Shown in pieces: positions 9,265 through 18,900 of a DNA stretch of 64,000 nt. The position numbers and the translations under genes are program-made. Source of the DNA: Segetibacter aerophilus. Lineage in GTDB: Bacteria; Bacteroidota; Bacteroidia; Chitinophagales; Chitinophagaceae. The stretch is taken from contig NZ_BJYT01000006.1 of assembly GCF_007991655.1 (NCBI RefSeq), forward strand, positions 124,001-188,000, in the 5' to 3' direction. The stretch's first letter is position 1; the number at the start of each line of letters is the position of its first letter. The notes beneath the pieces are model-generated. The model did not search any database. It was not told the DNA's origin and saw only the letters and a list, made by a program, of their open reading frames with translations.

Positions 9265-9526
9265 GCAGGATATATTTAAAAGAAGTTACGAGTTTTCACT
9301 AAATAAAGCTATATACAGTTTAGCTTCAGTGTTGTTAAAATTAGTGACTAAACTACCAATAAAAGTGTGATCCTAAGAGCGTAAAGTACTTACTCCACTA
9401 TTCTCTTTAAAGGCGCTCTGGTTAGCGGAAATACGTCTGGAAACTTTTGATTATATCAGGACCATAAACGTTGCATGCTTCCGGAATTTATTTTCCTGTT
9501 GATCCGGCAGTTGTTTTTTATAGCTT

Positions 9527-9550
9527 CATCGTTGCGACCCTCCCTTGTAC
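9527..9550 (-). repeat. Dispersed intergenic repeat, copy 2 (GTACAAG subtype, degenerate core)
   Basis: On the minus strand GTACAAGGGAG is followed by GGTCGCAACGATG. Both ends of the GTACAAG-type consensus are intact but the palindromic core is damaged. Confidence 0.7.
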
Positions 9551-9632
9551 TGTAAGTTATAATGGAACCCTTTTAGCTACCTTTCCTTTGAACCTTTTTG
9601 ACAGGCTTTTCTGCAAAACTAAAAATGGATAC

Positions 9633-9661
9633 ATGTTTTTTAGAGAGACGATCTAAATTTG
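9633..9661 (+). promoter_or_regulatory. Probable promoter of the transporter-egt operon
   Basis: TAAATTTG at 9654-9661 is an exact TAnnTTTG -7 box. An ATG triplet (one mismatch to TTG) lies 18 nt upstream at 9633-9635. The box overlaps the TTG at 9659 that could extend the ABC gene, which argues for the later ATG start at 9764. Confidence 0.45.
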
Positions 9662-9763
9662 AAAGCTGTTGCTGAACGCTTGCTGCCAAGTAGCGACAGT
9701 ATCCCAAGTTTCAAAATATGTATCTTACTTTTTCACTCGAAAATCAAACATGTAGTTTTTGGA

Positions 9764-10729
9764 ATGATCCGATTACAAAATGTAAGCAAACAATATTCTA
9801 ATGGCAAAGCAGTAGATGATATCTCCTTCTTCATCAAAGAAGGTGAAACGCTCGTGCTTTTGGGAACCAGTGGTTGCGGAAAAACAACCACCCTCAGAAT
9901 GATTAACCGTTTGACTGAGCCAACGCAAGGAGACATCACTATAAACGGACAGAATATAAAAACACAATCACCCGAATTACTTAGAAGAGGAATTGGATAT
10001 GTACTACAACACCATGGTTTGTTTCCTCACTATACAGTTGCAGAAAATATTTCGATCGTTCCCAACTTGCTAAAATGGACCAAGGAAAAAACTACAAGTC
10101 GCGTCAATGAATTACTGGAAAAACTAGAACTCCCCTTAAAAGTTGCAAACCTTTACCCGGCACAATTAAGTGGAGGGCAACAGCAACGTGTTGGCCTGGC
10201 AAGAGCCTTGGCCGCTAACGCACCTGTTCTACTGATGGATGAACCGTTAGGTGCCCTTGACCCCGTGACCCGGGCAAGCATAAGAAAAGAGTTCAATACA
10301 CTTGACGAGCTGAAAAGAAAGACGATTCTTATGGTAACTCATGACGTGCAGGAAGCCTTTGAATTAGGCGATCGCATCTGCCTGATGAACGAAGGAAAAA
10401 TTGTGCAGATCGGTACAGCTACAGAACTATTGTTTAAACCTTCCAATGATTTTGTTTCCACCTTTTTTAAAGAACAACGCTTTCAATTGGAATTGGAAAG
10501 TATCCAACTAAAGGATATCTGGCAACTTCTACCTAAAACAATTGAAGGAACAGACGAAAAGGTGCTATCGCCTGAAACTACATTGTGGGAAGCAATAGAC
10601 ACAATATCGCAGGCAACAGGGTTGGGAGCTGAAAGATTTGTTACGACAGTAAACAATCAAAACAAACAAGTTGAAACAGGTTCTTTGATGGCTGCTTACA
10701 CAGCTTATAAAAATTCATTTACTGCATGA
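9764..10729 (+). CDS. OpuB/OpuC-type ABC transporter ATP-binding protein (candidate EgtV)
   Basis: A 321-residue ATPase of the quaternary-amine uptake (QAT) group of ABC importers. Walker A is GTSGCGKTTT, the Q-loop region LQHHGLFPHYTV, signature LSGGQQQRVGLARA, Walker B LLMDEPLGALDP and switch His VTHD. A C-terminal extension of about 80 residues follows. The ATG at 9764 is preferred over an upstream TTG at 9659 that falls in the promoter. The stop overlaps the start of the permease gene by 4 nt (ATGA), and egtB and egtD follow, so the cargo is more likely ergothioneine or a related betaine such as hercynine than a generic osmoprotectant. The cargo assignment is inference from context. Confidence 0.92.
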   Translation: MIRLQNVSKQYSNGKAVDDISFFIKEGETLVLLGTSGCGKTTTLRMINRLTEPTQGDITINGQNIKTQSPELLRRGIGYVLQHHGLFPHYTVAENISIVPNLLKWTKEKTTSRVNELLEKLELPLKVANLYPAQLSGGQQQRVGLARALAANAPVLLMDEPLGALDPVTRASIRKEFNTLDELKRKTILMVTHDVQEAFELGDRICLMNEGKIVQIGTATELLFKPSNDFVSTFFKEQRFQLELESIQLKDIWQLLPKTIEGTDEKVLSPETTLWEAIDTISQATGLGAERFVTTVNNQNKQVETGSLMAAYTAYKNSFTA

Positions 10730-12297
10730 ATGAGCAGCAACAAAGTCTGTGGAGTTTTATACAGCAACAATCTGATAAGTTGCTCCAACAAACGGCTGCT
10801 CACATTGGACTGACCTTCATTTCCCTGCTCCTTTCCATCATCATCGGAATTCCTTTGGGCATTTGGATCAGCAGGAAAAAGCAATGGAGCGGTACGGTGC
10901 TGGGCATTGCAGGTGTACTTCAAACCATTCCAAGTATTGCCCTACTTGGCTTTATGATACCCTTGTTAGGTATTGGGGTTAAACCTGCAATTGTTGCGTT
11001 GATGCTGTACGCATTTCTTCCAATTATTCGTAACACATTCACTGGTATTAACCAGGTTAATGCAGCGGTAACCGATGCGGCAAAAGGCATGGGCATGACT
11101 TCTAATCAAATACTTTTTAAGGTTGAGTTACCACTTGCTATGCCGGTTATACTTGCCGGCATCAGAACAGCCACCGTCATCAACGTTGGTGTAGCAACCC
11201 TCGCAGCTTATATCGCTGCCGGTGGTCTTGGCGAATTCATTTTCGGTGGAATTGCTTTAAACAACACCAACATGATTTTAGCCGGTGCAATTCCTGCTGC
11301 TTTGCTTGCAATCTTTTTTGATTTTTTGCTTGCGCGCGTTCAGCAACTTAACATTCGAAATGCCCGCATTTCTTTGATTATTTTCCCGATTATATTGATT
11401 GTTCTCTCCTCTTTTTACCTCCTTCCTGCTACAATAAAAGGCAAGATGCTTGCTGGCTTTACGCCGGAATTTATGGGAAGAAGTGATGGATATCTTGGGT
11501 TAAAGGATAAATACAAATTAAACATAAGAACGGTAGTTATAAGCGATGCAATAATGTACAAAGCGGCTTTCGAAAACCAACTCGATGTGATCAGCGGGTA
11601 TAGCACGGATGGAAGATTGAAAGCGTACGACCTTGTAGTGTTAAACGATGATAAAACCATCTTCCCGCCTTACTATGCAGCACCAATTGTGAGACAGGAT
11701 GCGTTAATAAAGTACCCCGAACTTGAGCCTGCGCTAAATTTATTATCAGGTAGAATTAAAGACTCTGTTATGACTGATCTTAATTACCGCGTTGATCATT
11801 TAAAGGAGTCTCCTGAAAAAGTTGCGAAGGAATTTCTGATGAGACAAAATCTATACAAAAAACCTCGAAACGGAAACAAAGGAATAGTAAGGCTAGGTTC
11901 AAAAATATTTGGTGAACAGTACATTTTGTTACAGATGTATTCAATGCTGATAAATGGCAACACCGACCTCCAAGTAGAAACGAAAACAGGGCTTGGTGGT
12001 ACAAAAATTTGTTTTGATGCTTTAAACAACAACCAGATTGACATGTATCCTGAATATACAGGCACTGGCTTGTTGGTTATACTGCAACCAAAGAATAATA
12101 TTGTTCAGGAGATTATTGGGAATAAAGAAAAAGTGTACGAATATGTTCAAAAGGAGTTCATCAACCAATACAAAATAAAATGGTTGAAACCTATTGGTTT
12201 TAATAATGCTTATGCCTTAATGATGCGGAAGAAGCAGGCCGATGAATTGCACATCCGAACTATTTCCGATTTAAAAATGTTTATCGATAATAATTAA
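10726..12297 (+). CDS. ABC permease fused to a circularly permuted substrate-binding domain (candidate EgtU)
   Basis: A 523-residue membrane protein. Residues about 20-205 are a MetI-type permease with the EAA-like loop AAKGMGMTSNQILFKVELP (about 118-136). A transmembrane anchor follows at about 214-234. The rest is an OpuBC-type binding domain with its halves in swapped order: residues about 239-378 match what is normally the second half (GYSTDGRLKAYDLVVLNDDK, FPPYYAAPIVR, NYRVD, VAKEFL), and residues 386-523 match what is normally the first half (GIVRLGSKIFGEQYIL, TGLGGTKICFDAL, DMYPEYTGTG, LKPIGFNNAYAL). Overlaps the ATPase gene by 4 nt; egtB starts 4 nt after its stop. Known EgtU importers of ergothioneine are also permease-binding domain fusions, so that role is plausible here; betaine or choline uptake is the alternative. 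Confidence 0.9.
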   Translation: MNEQQQSLWSFIQQQSDKLLQQTAAHIGLTFISLLLSIIIGIPLGIWISRKKQWSGTVLGIAGVLQTIPSIALLGFMIPLLGIGVKPAIVALMLYAFLPIIRNTFTGINQVNAAVTDAAKGMGMTSNQILFKVELPLAMPVILAGIRTATVINVGVATLAAYIAAGGLGEFIFGGIALNNTNMILAGAIPAALLAIFFDFLLARVQQLNIRNARISLIIFPIILIVLSSFYLLPATIKGKMLAGFTPEFMGRSDGYLGLKDKYKLNIRTVVISDAIMYKAAFENQLDVISGYSTDGRLKAYDLVVLNDDKTIFPPYYAAPIVRQDALIKYPELEPALNLLSGRIKDSVMTDLNYRVDHLKESPEKVAKEFLMRQNLYKKPRNGNKGIVRLGSKIFGEQYILLQMYSMLINGNTDLQVETKTGLGGTKICFDALNNNQIDMYPEYTGTGLLVILQPKNNIVQEIIGNKEKVYEYVQKEFINQYKIKWLKPIGFNNAYALMMRKKQADELHIRTISDLKMFIDNN

Positions 12298-12301
12298 AAG
12301 A

Positions 12302-13447
12302 ATGGATTTTTTAGAGCGTTATAAAATAGTCAGAAAACGAACGGAAGACATTTGCAGACCGTTGGAAACGGAAGATTTCGTTGTTCAACCTGTTGCAGAT
12401 GTAAGTCCACCTAAGTGGCACATTGGTCATACAACCTGGTTCTTCGAAACATTCATACTTAAGAATTACTTGCAGGGATATAAAGAATTTAACCCCGAAT
12501 ACAATTATGTATTCAATAGTTATTACGAAACAGTTGGTGCGAGAGTTATCAGGACTGATCGCGGTAACTTAAGCAGGCCCACTGTAAAAGATATTTTTCA
12601 ATACCGGAAGTATGTAGACGACTCAATGGAGCAATTGCTTTCTACAGATTACGCAAACGAGTTGAATGAGCTTCTTGAGCTCGGCTTTAACCACGAAGAA
12701 CAACACCAGGAGCTTCTGTTAACTGATATAAAATATATTCTGGGAAATAATCCCTTGTTTCCAGCTTACACTCCCTCAATTGAAACAATCGAACATAGTT
12801 CAGTTGAGAGCTTTATAACAATCGATGAAGGAATTTATGAAATCGGTTTCAACGGATCGAGCTTTTGTTTCGATAATGAATTGGGAAGACATAAAGTGTA
12901 TTTGCCTCAATTTGAAATAGCTACTACACTGGTGACTAATGGAGCATTTATTGAATTTATCGAAGCTGGAGGTTATACTGATTTTAGACATTGGCATGCA
13001 GAGGGATTGGATTGGGTGAAGAACAACAACATTTCTGCTCCCATGTACTGGCACTCAATATACGGAACCTGGCATCATTACACTTACACTGGATTAACTC
13101 CTGTAAATCCCCACGACCTTCTGAACCATATAAGTTTTTATGAAGCAGCGGCTTTTGCCGCATGGAAAGGCATGCGCTTACCCACAGAATTTGAGTGGGA
13201 AGCAGCAGCAGACAAATTTACGTGGGGACAACGTTGGGAGTGGACCGAGAGTGCTTACCTGCCTTACCCTGGTTTCAAAAAAGCTCCCGGTGCAATTGGT
13301 GAGTACAATGGAAAATTTATGGTCAATCAAAAGGTATTGCGTGGTGCTTCGGAAGTTACATCACCCGGCCATAGTCGTATTACTTACCGCAACTTTTTTC
13401 ATCCCCACCTTCGCTGGCAATACACCGGTATCAGGTTAGCACAATAA
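12302..13447 (+). CDS. egtB: Ergothioneine biosynthesis sulfoxide synthase EgtB
   Basis: A 381-residue non-heme iron enzyme that joins hercynine to a cysteine-type thiol using O2, giving a sulfoxide. The N-terminal DinB-like domain shows WHIGHTTWFFE (His40/His43) and the HX3HXE iron motif HEEQHQE (His131, His135). The C-terminal formylglycine-generating-enzyme-like domain includes RLPTEFEWEAAA, WEWTESAYLPYPGF and the end region RITYRNFFHPHLRWQYTGIRLA. It is 4 nt from the transporter gene and 5 nt from egtD. No egtA, egtC or egtE is nearby; the thiol donor (cysteine or gamma-glutamylcysteine) and the C-S lyase cannot be read from this window. Relatives such as OvoA or SenA are less likely given the adjacent egtD and the absence of a fused methyltransferase or selenium genes. 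Confidence 0.93.
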   Translation: MDFLERYKIVRKRTEDICRPLETEDFVVQPVADVSPPKWHIGHTTWFFETFILKNYLQGYKEFNPEYNYVFNSYYETVGARVIRTDRGNLSRPTVKDIFQYRKYVDDSMEQLLSTDYANELNELLELGFNHEEQHQELLLTDIKYILGNNPLFPAYTPSIETIEHSSVESFITIDEGIYEIGFNGSSFCFDNELGRHKVYLPQFEIATTLVTNGAFIEFIEAGGYTDFRHWHAEGLDWVKNNNISAPMYWHSIYGTWHHYTYTGLTPVNPHDLLNHISFYEAAAFAAWKGMRLPTEFEWEAAADKFTWGQRWEWTESAYLPYPGFKKAPGAIGEYNGKFMVNQKVLRGASEVTSPGHSRITYRNFFHPHLRWQYTGIRLAQ

Positions 13448-13452
13448 CAAAC

Positions 13453-14391
13453 ATGAGTCAATTTCTAGAGGATGTTTTGAAGGGTCTTTCTGCGAAAGAG
13501 AAATATTTGCAGTCAAAATATTTTTATGATGCGAACGGCGATAAGTTGTTCCAAAGTATTATGGGCTCAAAAGAGTATTATCCTACAAAATGTGAAATGG
13601 AAATTTTCACGCAAAAAACAAGCGAACTGGTTACAGTACTTACGGGGCAGAATAAAGAATTTGATATCGTTGAATTAGGTGCCGGTGATGCTACGAAATC
13701 GGTCCATCTACTAAAAGGGCTTCTCGATAATAAAGTAACCTTTACCTATTTTCCCGTTGATATTTCTGCTAACGTAATTGACCTGTTGCAGAATGAACTT
13801 CCTAAAAAACTTCCCACATTAAAGCTGCAGGGTTTGAACGGGGAATATTTTAAAATGCTTGAAAAGGCAAAGACATTATCTGATAAAATCAAAGTGGTTC
13901 TTTTTCTAGGTAGCAATATTGGCAATGTTCCGTTGGAAAAAGCAGGTGACTTTGTTACATTGTTAAGACAACATTTGAAACCGGGCGATCTTGTCTTAAT
14001 CGGCTTTGATTTAAAAAAAGATCCAAAAACAATTTTAGATGCTTATAACGATAGTTGCGGATTTACCCGAGACTTCAATCTAAACTTACTACGAAGAATC
14101 AATAACGAGTTACAAGGAAATTTCAACCTCGATAATTTCTATCACTATCCCACCTACGACCCCGCTACAGGGGCAACCAAAAGTTATATTGTCAGCAAAG
14201 TAGAACAACAGGTAAGCGTCGCAGAAAACCTCTTTGATTTTTCGGAGGGAGAGTCAATATTTATGGAGATCTCACAAAAATATACTGTGCAGCAAACTGA
14301 CGAACTAGCAAAACAAACAGGCTTTGAACCTATTCATCATTTCTATGATACAAAGAAGTGGTTTTTGGACGCGATTTGGAGGTGCGTGTGA
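13453..14391 (+). CDS. egtD: L-histidine N-alpha-methyltransferase EgtD
   Basis: A 312-residue SAM-dependent enzyme that trimethylates histidine to hercynine, the first step of ergothioneine synthesis. The SAM-binding motif is IVELGAGDATKSVHLL, followed by FPVDISANVI and VVLFLGSNIGNV. Near the C-terminus, GESIFMEISQKYT matches the conserved segment whose Glu holds the histidine amino group. It is the last gene of the operon, 5 nt after egtB. Confidence 0.95.
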   Translation: MSQFLEDVLKGLSAKEKYLQSKYFYDANGDKLFQSIMGSKEYYPTKCEMEIFTQKTSELVTVLTGQNKEFDIVELGAGDATKSVHLLKGLLDNKVTFTYFPVDISANVIDLLQNELPKKLPTLKLQGLNGEYFKMLEKAKTLSDKIKVVLFLGSNIGNVPLEKAGDFVTLLRQHLKPGDLVLIGFDLKKDPKTILDAYNDSCGFTRDFNLNLLRRINNELQGNFNLDNFYHYPTYDPATGATKSYIVSKVEQQVSVAENLFDFSEGESIFMEISQKYTVQQTDELAKQTGFEPIHHFYDTKKWFLDAIWRCV

Positions 14392-14779
14392 TATAAGAAG
14401 TAAAGCAAGAGACAGCTCAAACCATTTTATCAAATAAGCAGCAAAAGTGTTTTTAAACGTGTCTCAAGCAGTGGTTGTCCGGCTATGATTTTAAGTAATG
14501 GTATGCAGCGGAGTGGGTTGTAGGAAGAAGTACCACATTGTTATGCAGTTGAAGTGATTGCGACGCAACGATGATGCTATGAAAAACCTACTGCCCGTAT
14601 TAAAAAAAGTTCATTTATAAGATGGCTCTGAAAAGAGAGCGGCGAGGTCGACACCGACAAAGACAATAGTTACCAAATTAAAGCGTTCATTCTTTTACAA
14701 TAGATCTCATTAATTTTTAAAAACTGACATTATTCCCTGATTTTTACTTTAATTATTGTTGATTTTGTAATTTTTCTTC
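14392..14779 (+). other. Intergenic region (388 nt) between egtD and the PorV-like gene
   Basis: Contains a dispersed repeat copy at 14551-14573. No clear terminator hairpin with a T-run and no exact TAnnTTTG box was found; the last 90 nt are AT-rich and probably hold the promoter of the PorV-like gene. Confidence 0.5.
14551..14573 (+). repeat. Dispersed intergenic repeat, copy 3 (5' half degenerate)
   Basis: Plus strand: the core and 3' end GCGACGCAACGATG are intact (14560-14573). The expected GTACAAGA or TGAACGAA end is replaced by unrelated bases. Confidence 0.65.
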
Positions 14780-15883
14780 ATGAAATTGAAAGAACTAGGT
14801 GCCTTTGTCCTTGCGATAATGGCGTGTGTGAATGCATCGGGACAATTTAGAAAATATTCTAATGAATTTCTAAACATCGGAGCCGGAGCCCGGGGTCTTG
14901 CAATGGGCGGTGCCCAGGTAGCATCGGTAAAAGATGGAACGGCAGGATATTGGAACCCCGCCGGATTAGTAGGCGTGAAAGAAGTTCCTTCTTTGCACTT
15001 AATGCATGCAGAATATTTTGCCGGAATTGGAAAATACGACTACGCCAGCCTCGCAATTCCTCTCCGCGACGAGAAAAGGGTAGTAGGGTTATCGTTATTG
15101 CGCTTTGCAGTTGATGACATTCCCAATACTCTATTTCTTGTAGAACCGGATGGTTCAGTCAACTACAATAACATCAAAACTTTTTCTTCGGCCGATTACG
15201 CCTTTCTCTTGTCCTACGCACAAAGTGTGATAGACAACGATGATGAGAAATTGAGCTTTGGCGGAAATGTAAAAATCATACACAGAAAGGTGGGCAGTTT
15301 TGCCACAGCATGGGGTTTTGGAATCGACGCCGGTGCACGTTACCAGAAAAATAACTGGAGTTTGGGCGCCACAGTTCGCGACCTTACAACAACTTTTAAT
15401 GCATGGTCTTTTTCTTTTAATGAAAGAGAAAAAGAGGTCTTATATCTTACAAACAACGACATCCCCGTAAAGTCTACTGAACTTACTGCTCCGAGGCTAA
15501 TTCTTGGAGCTGCGCGACTTTTTCCTTTCAGCGAGAAATTTAGTTTGACTGCCGAGGCTAACCTCGATCTTACTTTCGATGGACAAAGAAATACGGTAAT
15601 AAGTAATAAAGCTATCAACGTAGACCCGAGGATTGGCTTGGAAGCTTCTTATAACGAAACCGTCTTTTTTAGGGCAGGTATCTCCAATTTTCAGAAAGCA
15701 CTTGCTGACGCAGATACGCTTAACCAGAATAAAGTTTGGGTGTACCAGCCAAGTGTAGGTGCGGGTTTTAAGATAAACAATGTAATGATTGATTACGCTT
15801 TTACAAACCTGGCTAATCAGTCAAATCCCCTATATACCCATATTTTTTCGCTGCGGGTAGATCTCACAAAAAACAAGAAATAG
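14780..15883 (+). CDS. PorV/PorQ-family type IX secretion outer membrane protein (PorV2-like)
   Basis: A 367-residue FadL-like beta-barrel. A signal peptide ends at ASGQ. The mature start FLNIGAGARGLAMGGAQVAS and GYWNPAGL are hallmark motifs of the PorV/PorQ family, whose members carry T9SS substrates to the surface sortase. A PorU-like gene begins 35 nt downstream in the same direction, the pairing expected for a PorU-PorV attachment complex. The family has several paralogs, so this could be a second, specialised PorV rather than the canonical one. Confidence 0.9.
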   Translation: MKLKELGAFVLAIMACVNASGQFRKYSNEFLNIGAGARGLAMGGAQVASVKDGTAGYWNPAGLVGVKEVPSLHLMHAEYFAGIGKYDYASLAIPLRDEKRVVGLSLLRFAVDDIPNTLFLVEPDGSVNYNNIKTFSSADYAFLLSYAQSVIDNDDEKLSFGGNVKIIHRKVGSFATAWGFGIDAGARYQKNNWSLGATVRDLTTTFNAWSFSFNEREKEVLYLTNNDIPVKSTELTAPRLILGAARLFPFSEKFSLTAEANLDLTFDGQRNTVISNKAINVDPRIGLEASYNETVFFRAGISNFQKALADADTLNQNKVWVYQPSVGAGFKINNVMIDYAFTNLANQSNPLYTHIFSLRVDLTKNKK

Positions 15884-15918
15884 GCGTGGTAGCAGGTACT
15901 ACATATAATTTGAAAAGC

Positions 15919-18900
15919 ATGAAAAAGGTTTTTGTCTTTATTCTATCATTACTATTCGCAGGTGTTGCTATTGGCCAATCTTACTACAACGAATGGATTG
16001 ATTACAATAAAACGTATTATAAATTCAAGGTCGGCTCTACCGGTTTATATAGGATTTCTGTAAACGATTTAACTGCTATAGGGCTCGCTAGTGAAGGGGC
16101 ACAAAACTTTCAACTTTGGAGAAATGGTAAGCAGGTGCCTTTGTACACGAGCACATCAGCAGGTGCTTTGGGAAGCGGAGGTTATATCGAGTTTTGGGGT
16201 GAAAGAAATGATGGCGTTACAGATCGCGATCTGTATAGGAATCCCAACAACCAATTATCGAATAGAGAAAGTTTACTAACAGATACGGCTGCTTTCTTTT
16301 TAACCGTAAACACAACCGGTAATAATCTCAGGTTTTCTCCCACTGACAATAATCTTACAGGAAATACAAGAGCCGCTGAGCCTTATTTCATGTATTCGCT
16401 GCGACATAGTTTTAAAGACAGAATACATAGAGGCCAGGCATTGGTCGCTGGCAGCGAGTATGTGTATTCAAGTACTTATGACGCTGGCGAGATGTGGTCT
16501 TCGTTTGATATTTACCCTGCTTCTCCTGCGGCTGTTAACTTTAACGATCTGCAGGTTGCTACTGCCGGGCCAGCAGCTAGTTTCAGCGTTGCCATGGCGG
16601 GAAGTGCGCCCAACAACCGCGACTTCAGAGTGGACTTAAACAATACTTCTATTATCGATACTACCATCAGCGTCTTCGCTTCGCGAATTAGTAGCAACCC
16701 TGCTGTGCCTCTAGCGGTGATAGCCTCAAATACCGCTTCCTTCAAAATCACCAATAAAAGCTCCAATGTAAACGACCGGATTGTTTCCAGTTTTTTTGAG
16801 TTAACCTATCCCAGATTGTTCAATTTTAGCAATCAATCAACTTTTGCTTTTTCTCTGCCTGCGTCAGCCGCTCCAAAATATATCGAAATCACCAACTTCA
16901 ACGCCGGTGGTTCTGTTCCAGTTTTATATGATTTAACTAATCTTCGCAGGTACGTTGCCGATGTCTCTACTGTGGGAGTGCTTAAGTTTCTTGTTCTTCC
17001 ATCTGCTACAGCGGCCAACCTTACTTTGGTAGCACAAAACGCCGGGAATGCAAAATCAGTCGGCACGTTACAACAAAGAACATTTATTGATTATCATGCT
17101 CCCGCTAACCAGGGAGATTTCATGATTATTACCCATCCTTCTTTGCAGGTACCCTTTTCTGGCGCTAACCAGGTGGAATTGTATAGAGCTTATAGAAGTT
17201 CTGCTGTGGGCGGTGGTTACAATGGTAAGATTTATGATATCGACCAGTTGACGGATCAGTTCGGTTACGGTATAAAGAAGAATCCGCTTGGAATAAAGAA
17301 CTTTCTTCGATACGCCAGGAACACTTTTTCAGTTGCGCCAAAATTTGCTTTCCTGGTTGGAAAGGGTTTAACCTATTCTGACTATCGTGAAAATGAAAGC
17401 AATCGAAATGCAGACAGGTTGAATTTGATTCCAACTTTTGGCTATCCCGCTTCAGACATTTTACTTGCTTCAAACAGCCTTGACCCCGTGATGAGTACTT
17501 TCATCAGTCGCTTGTCTATTTTATCTCCAAAAGAATTGGCGGAGTATTTAGATAAGGTAAAGCAATACGAGCAGGCGCAGCAAAACACGACGCAGACGTT
17601 CGACAATAAAGCGTGGATGAAAAACATTGTGCATGTAGTAGGTGCTAACGATGCCAGCTTAGATCAAAGCCTTTCGAGTTATATGAAGAACTACCAGACC
17701 ATTGTGGAAGACACGTTGTTTGGTGCAAAAGTTACTAATTTCAACAAAGCCTCCACTGGTCCTGTTACGCCCATTGTTAATAGCTTAATGAGTAGTTTAT
17801 TCCAACAAGGCATCAGCATTCTCTCTTATTTCGGTCACTCTTCGGCTTCTTCATTAGACTATAACCTCGATGATCCAGCAGCTTATAACAACACAGGGAA
17901 ATATCCAATGTTCCTTGTAAGTGGTTGTAATGCCGGCGACTTGTTCTCTTTTGATACATCCAGGTTTTCTTTCTTAGGAACTTTATCAGAGAAATTTGTG
18001 CTGGCACCGAATAAGGGTGCAATTGGTTTCATAGCAAGTACGCATTTTGGTATAGATACCTACCTTGACTATTACAACAGGTATTTATACAAATCGATAG
18101 CTACAACTGGTTACGGAAAGAGCATCACTTTTAATATCAATGAAGCTATTAACGCAGTTAACAGTTATTTCGGAACAGAAAGCCTTGGAGGAAGATTGCA
18201 CTCTGAAGAAAATACACTTCATGGTGACCCGGCCATAAAAATTAATAGTTTTCCAAAGCCTGACTTTGATGTGGAAGATCCGATGGTGCAGACGGTGCCT
18301 AATATCGTTTCTGTCGCTGACACAAAGTTTACCGTAAAAGTTCAGTTGTATAATATAGGTAAAGCGACAGGCGATTCTGTAATGGTTCAAATCAAGCATC
18401 GCTACCCTAACGGAACTGATACTTTGATTTATAATAGACGTATAAAATCAGTTCGTTATAATGACTCAATCTCTCTTGAAGTTCCCATTGTCGCCACTCG
18501 CGATAAGGGTGAGAATAAGATCATTGTTACTATCGATCCTGAAAATGCATATTCCGAACTAAGCGAAACAAATAATACTGCTACCAACACCTTTACTATT
18601 TTCGAAGATGAGCTCACACCCGTTTATCCTTACAATTTTTCTATCGTAAATAAGGCTAGTCTAGAACTGGCAGCGAGCACGGCAAACCCGGTGGTAGATA
18701 GCCGACAATATTTGATGGAAATTGATACGACCGAAAATTTCAACTCGTCATTTAAGGTAAGTCGCAGTGTAGCATCAAAAGGTGGATTGATAGAATTTGA
18801 TCCCGGATTTTCATTTACGGATAGTACCACTTATTACTGGCGCGTCGCACCGGCTTCTTCAACTGCCGTCCGCTGGAATACAGCCTCATTTACTTATATC

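Larger units (their letters stand above)
9265..9763 (+). other. Divergent intergenic region (499 nt)
   Basis: Separates the PKD protein gene (minus) from the ABC/egt operon (plus). It contains a 13-mer ATAAAAGTGTGAT (9359-9371) that is also present at 1549-1561, a dispersed repeat copy at 9527-9550, and a likely promoter at 9633-9661. A 61-codon ORF at 9471-9656 runs across the repeat and looks non-coding. Confidence 0.55.

Noticed and set aside
9471-9656. 61-codon ORF upstream of the ABC gene
   Set aside because: It runs across a dispersed repeat copy and up to the -7 box, and its translation has no recognisable domain; treated as chance.
12302-14391. Ovothiol (OvoA) or selenoneine (SenA) pathway instead of ergothioneine
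   Set aside because: OvoA carries a fused methyltransferase and SenA comes with selenium-sugar genes; here a separate EgtD follows.
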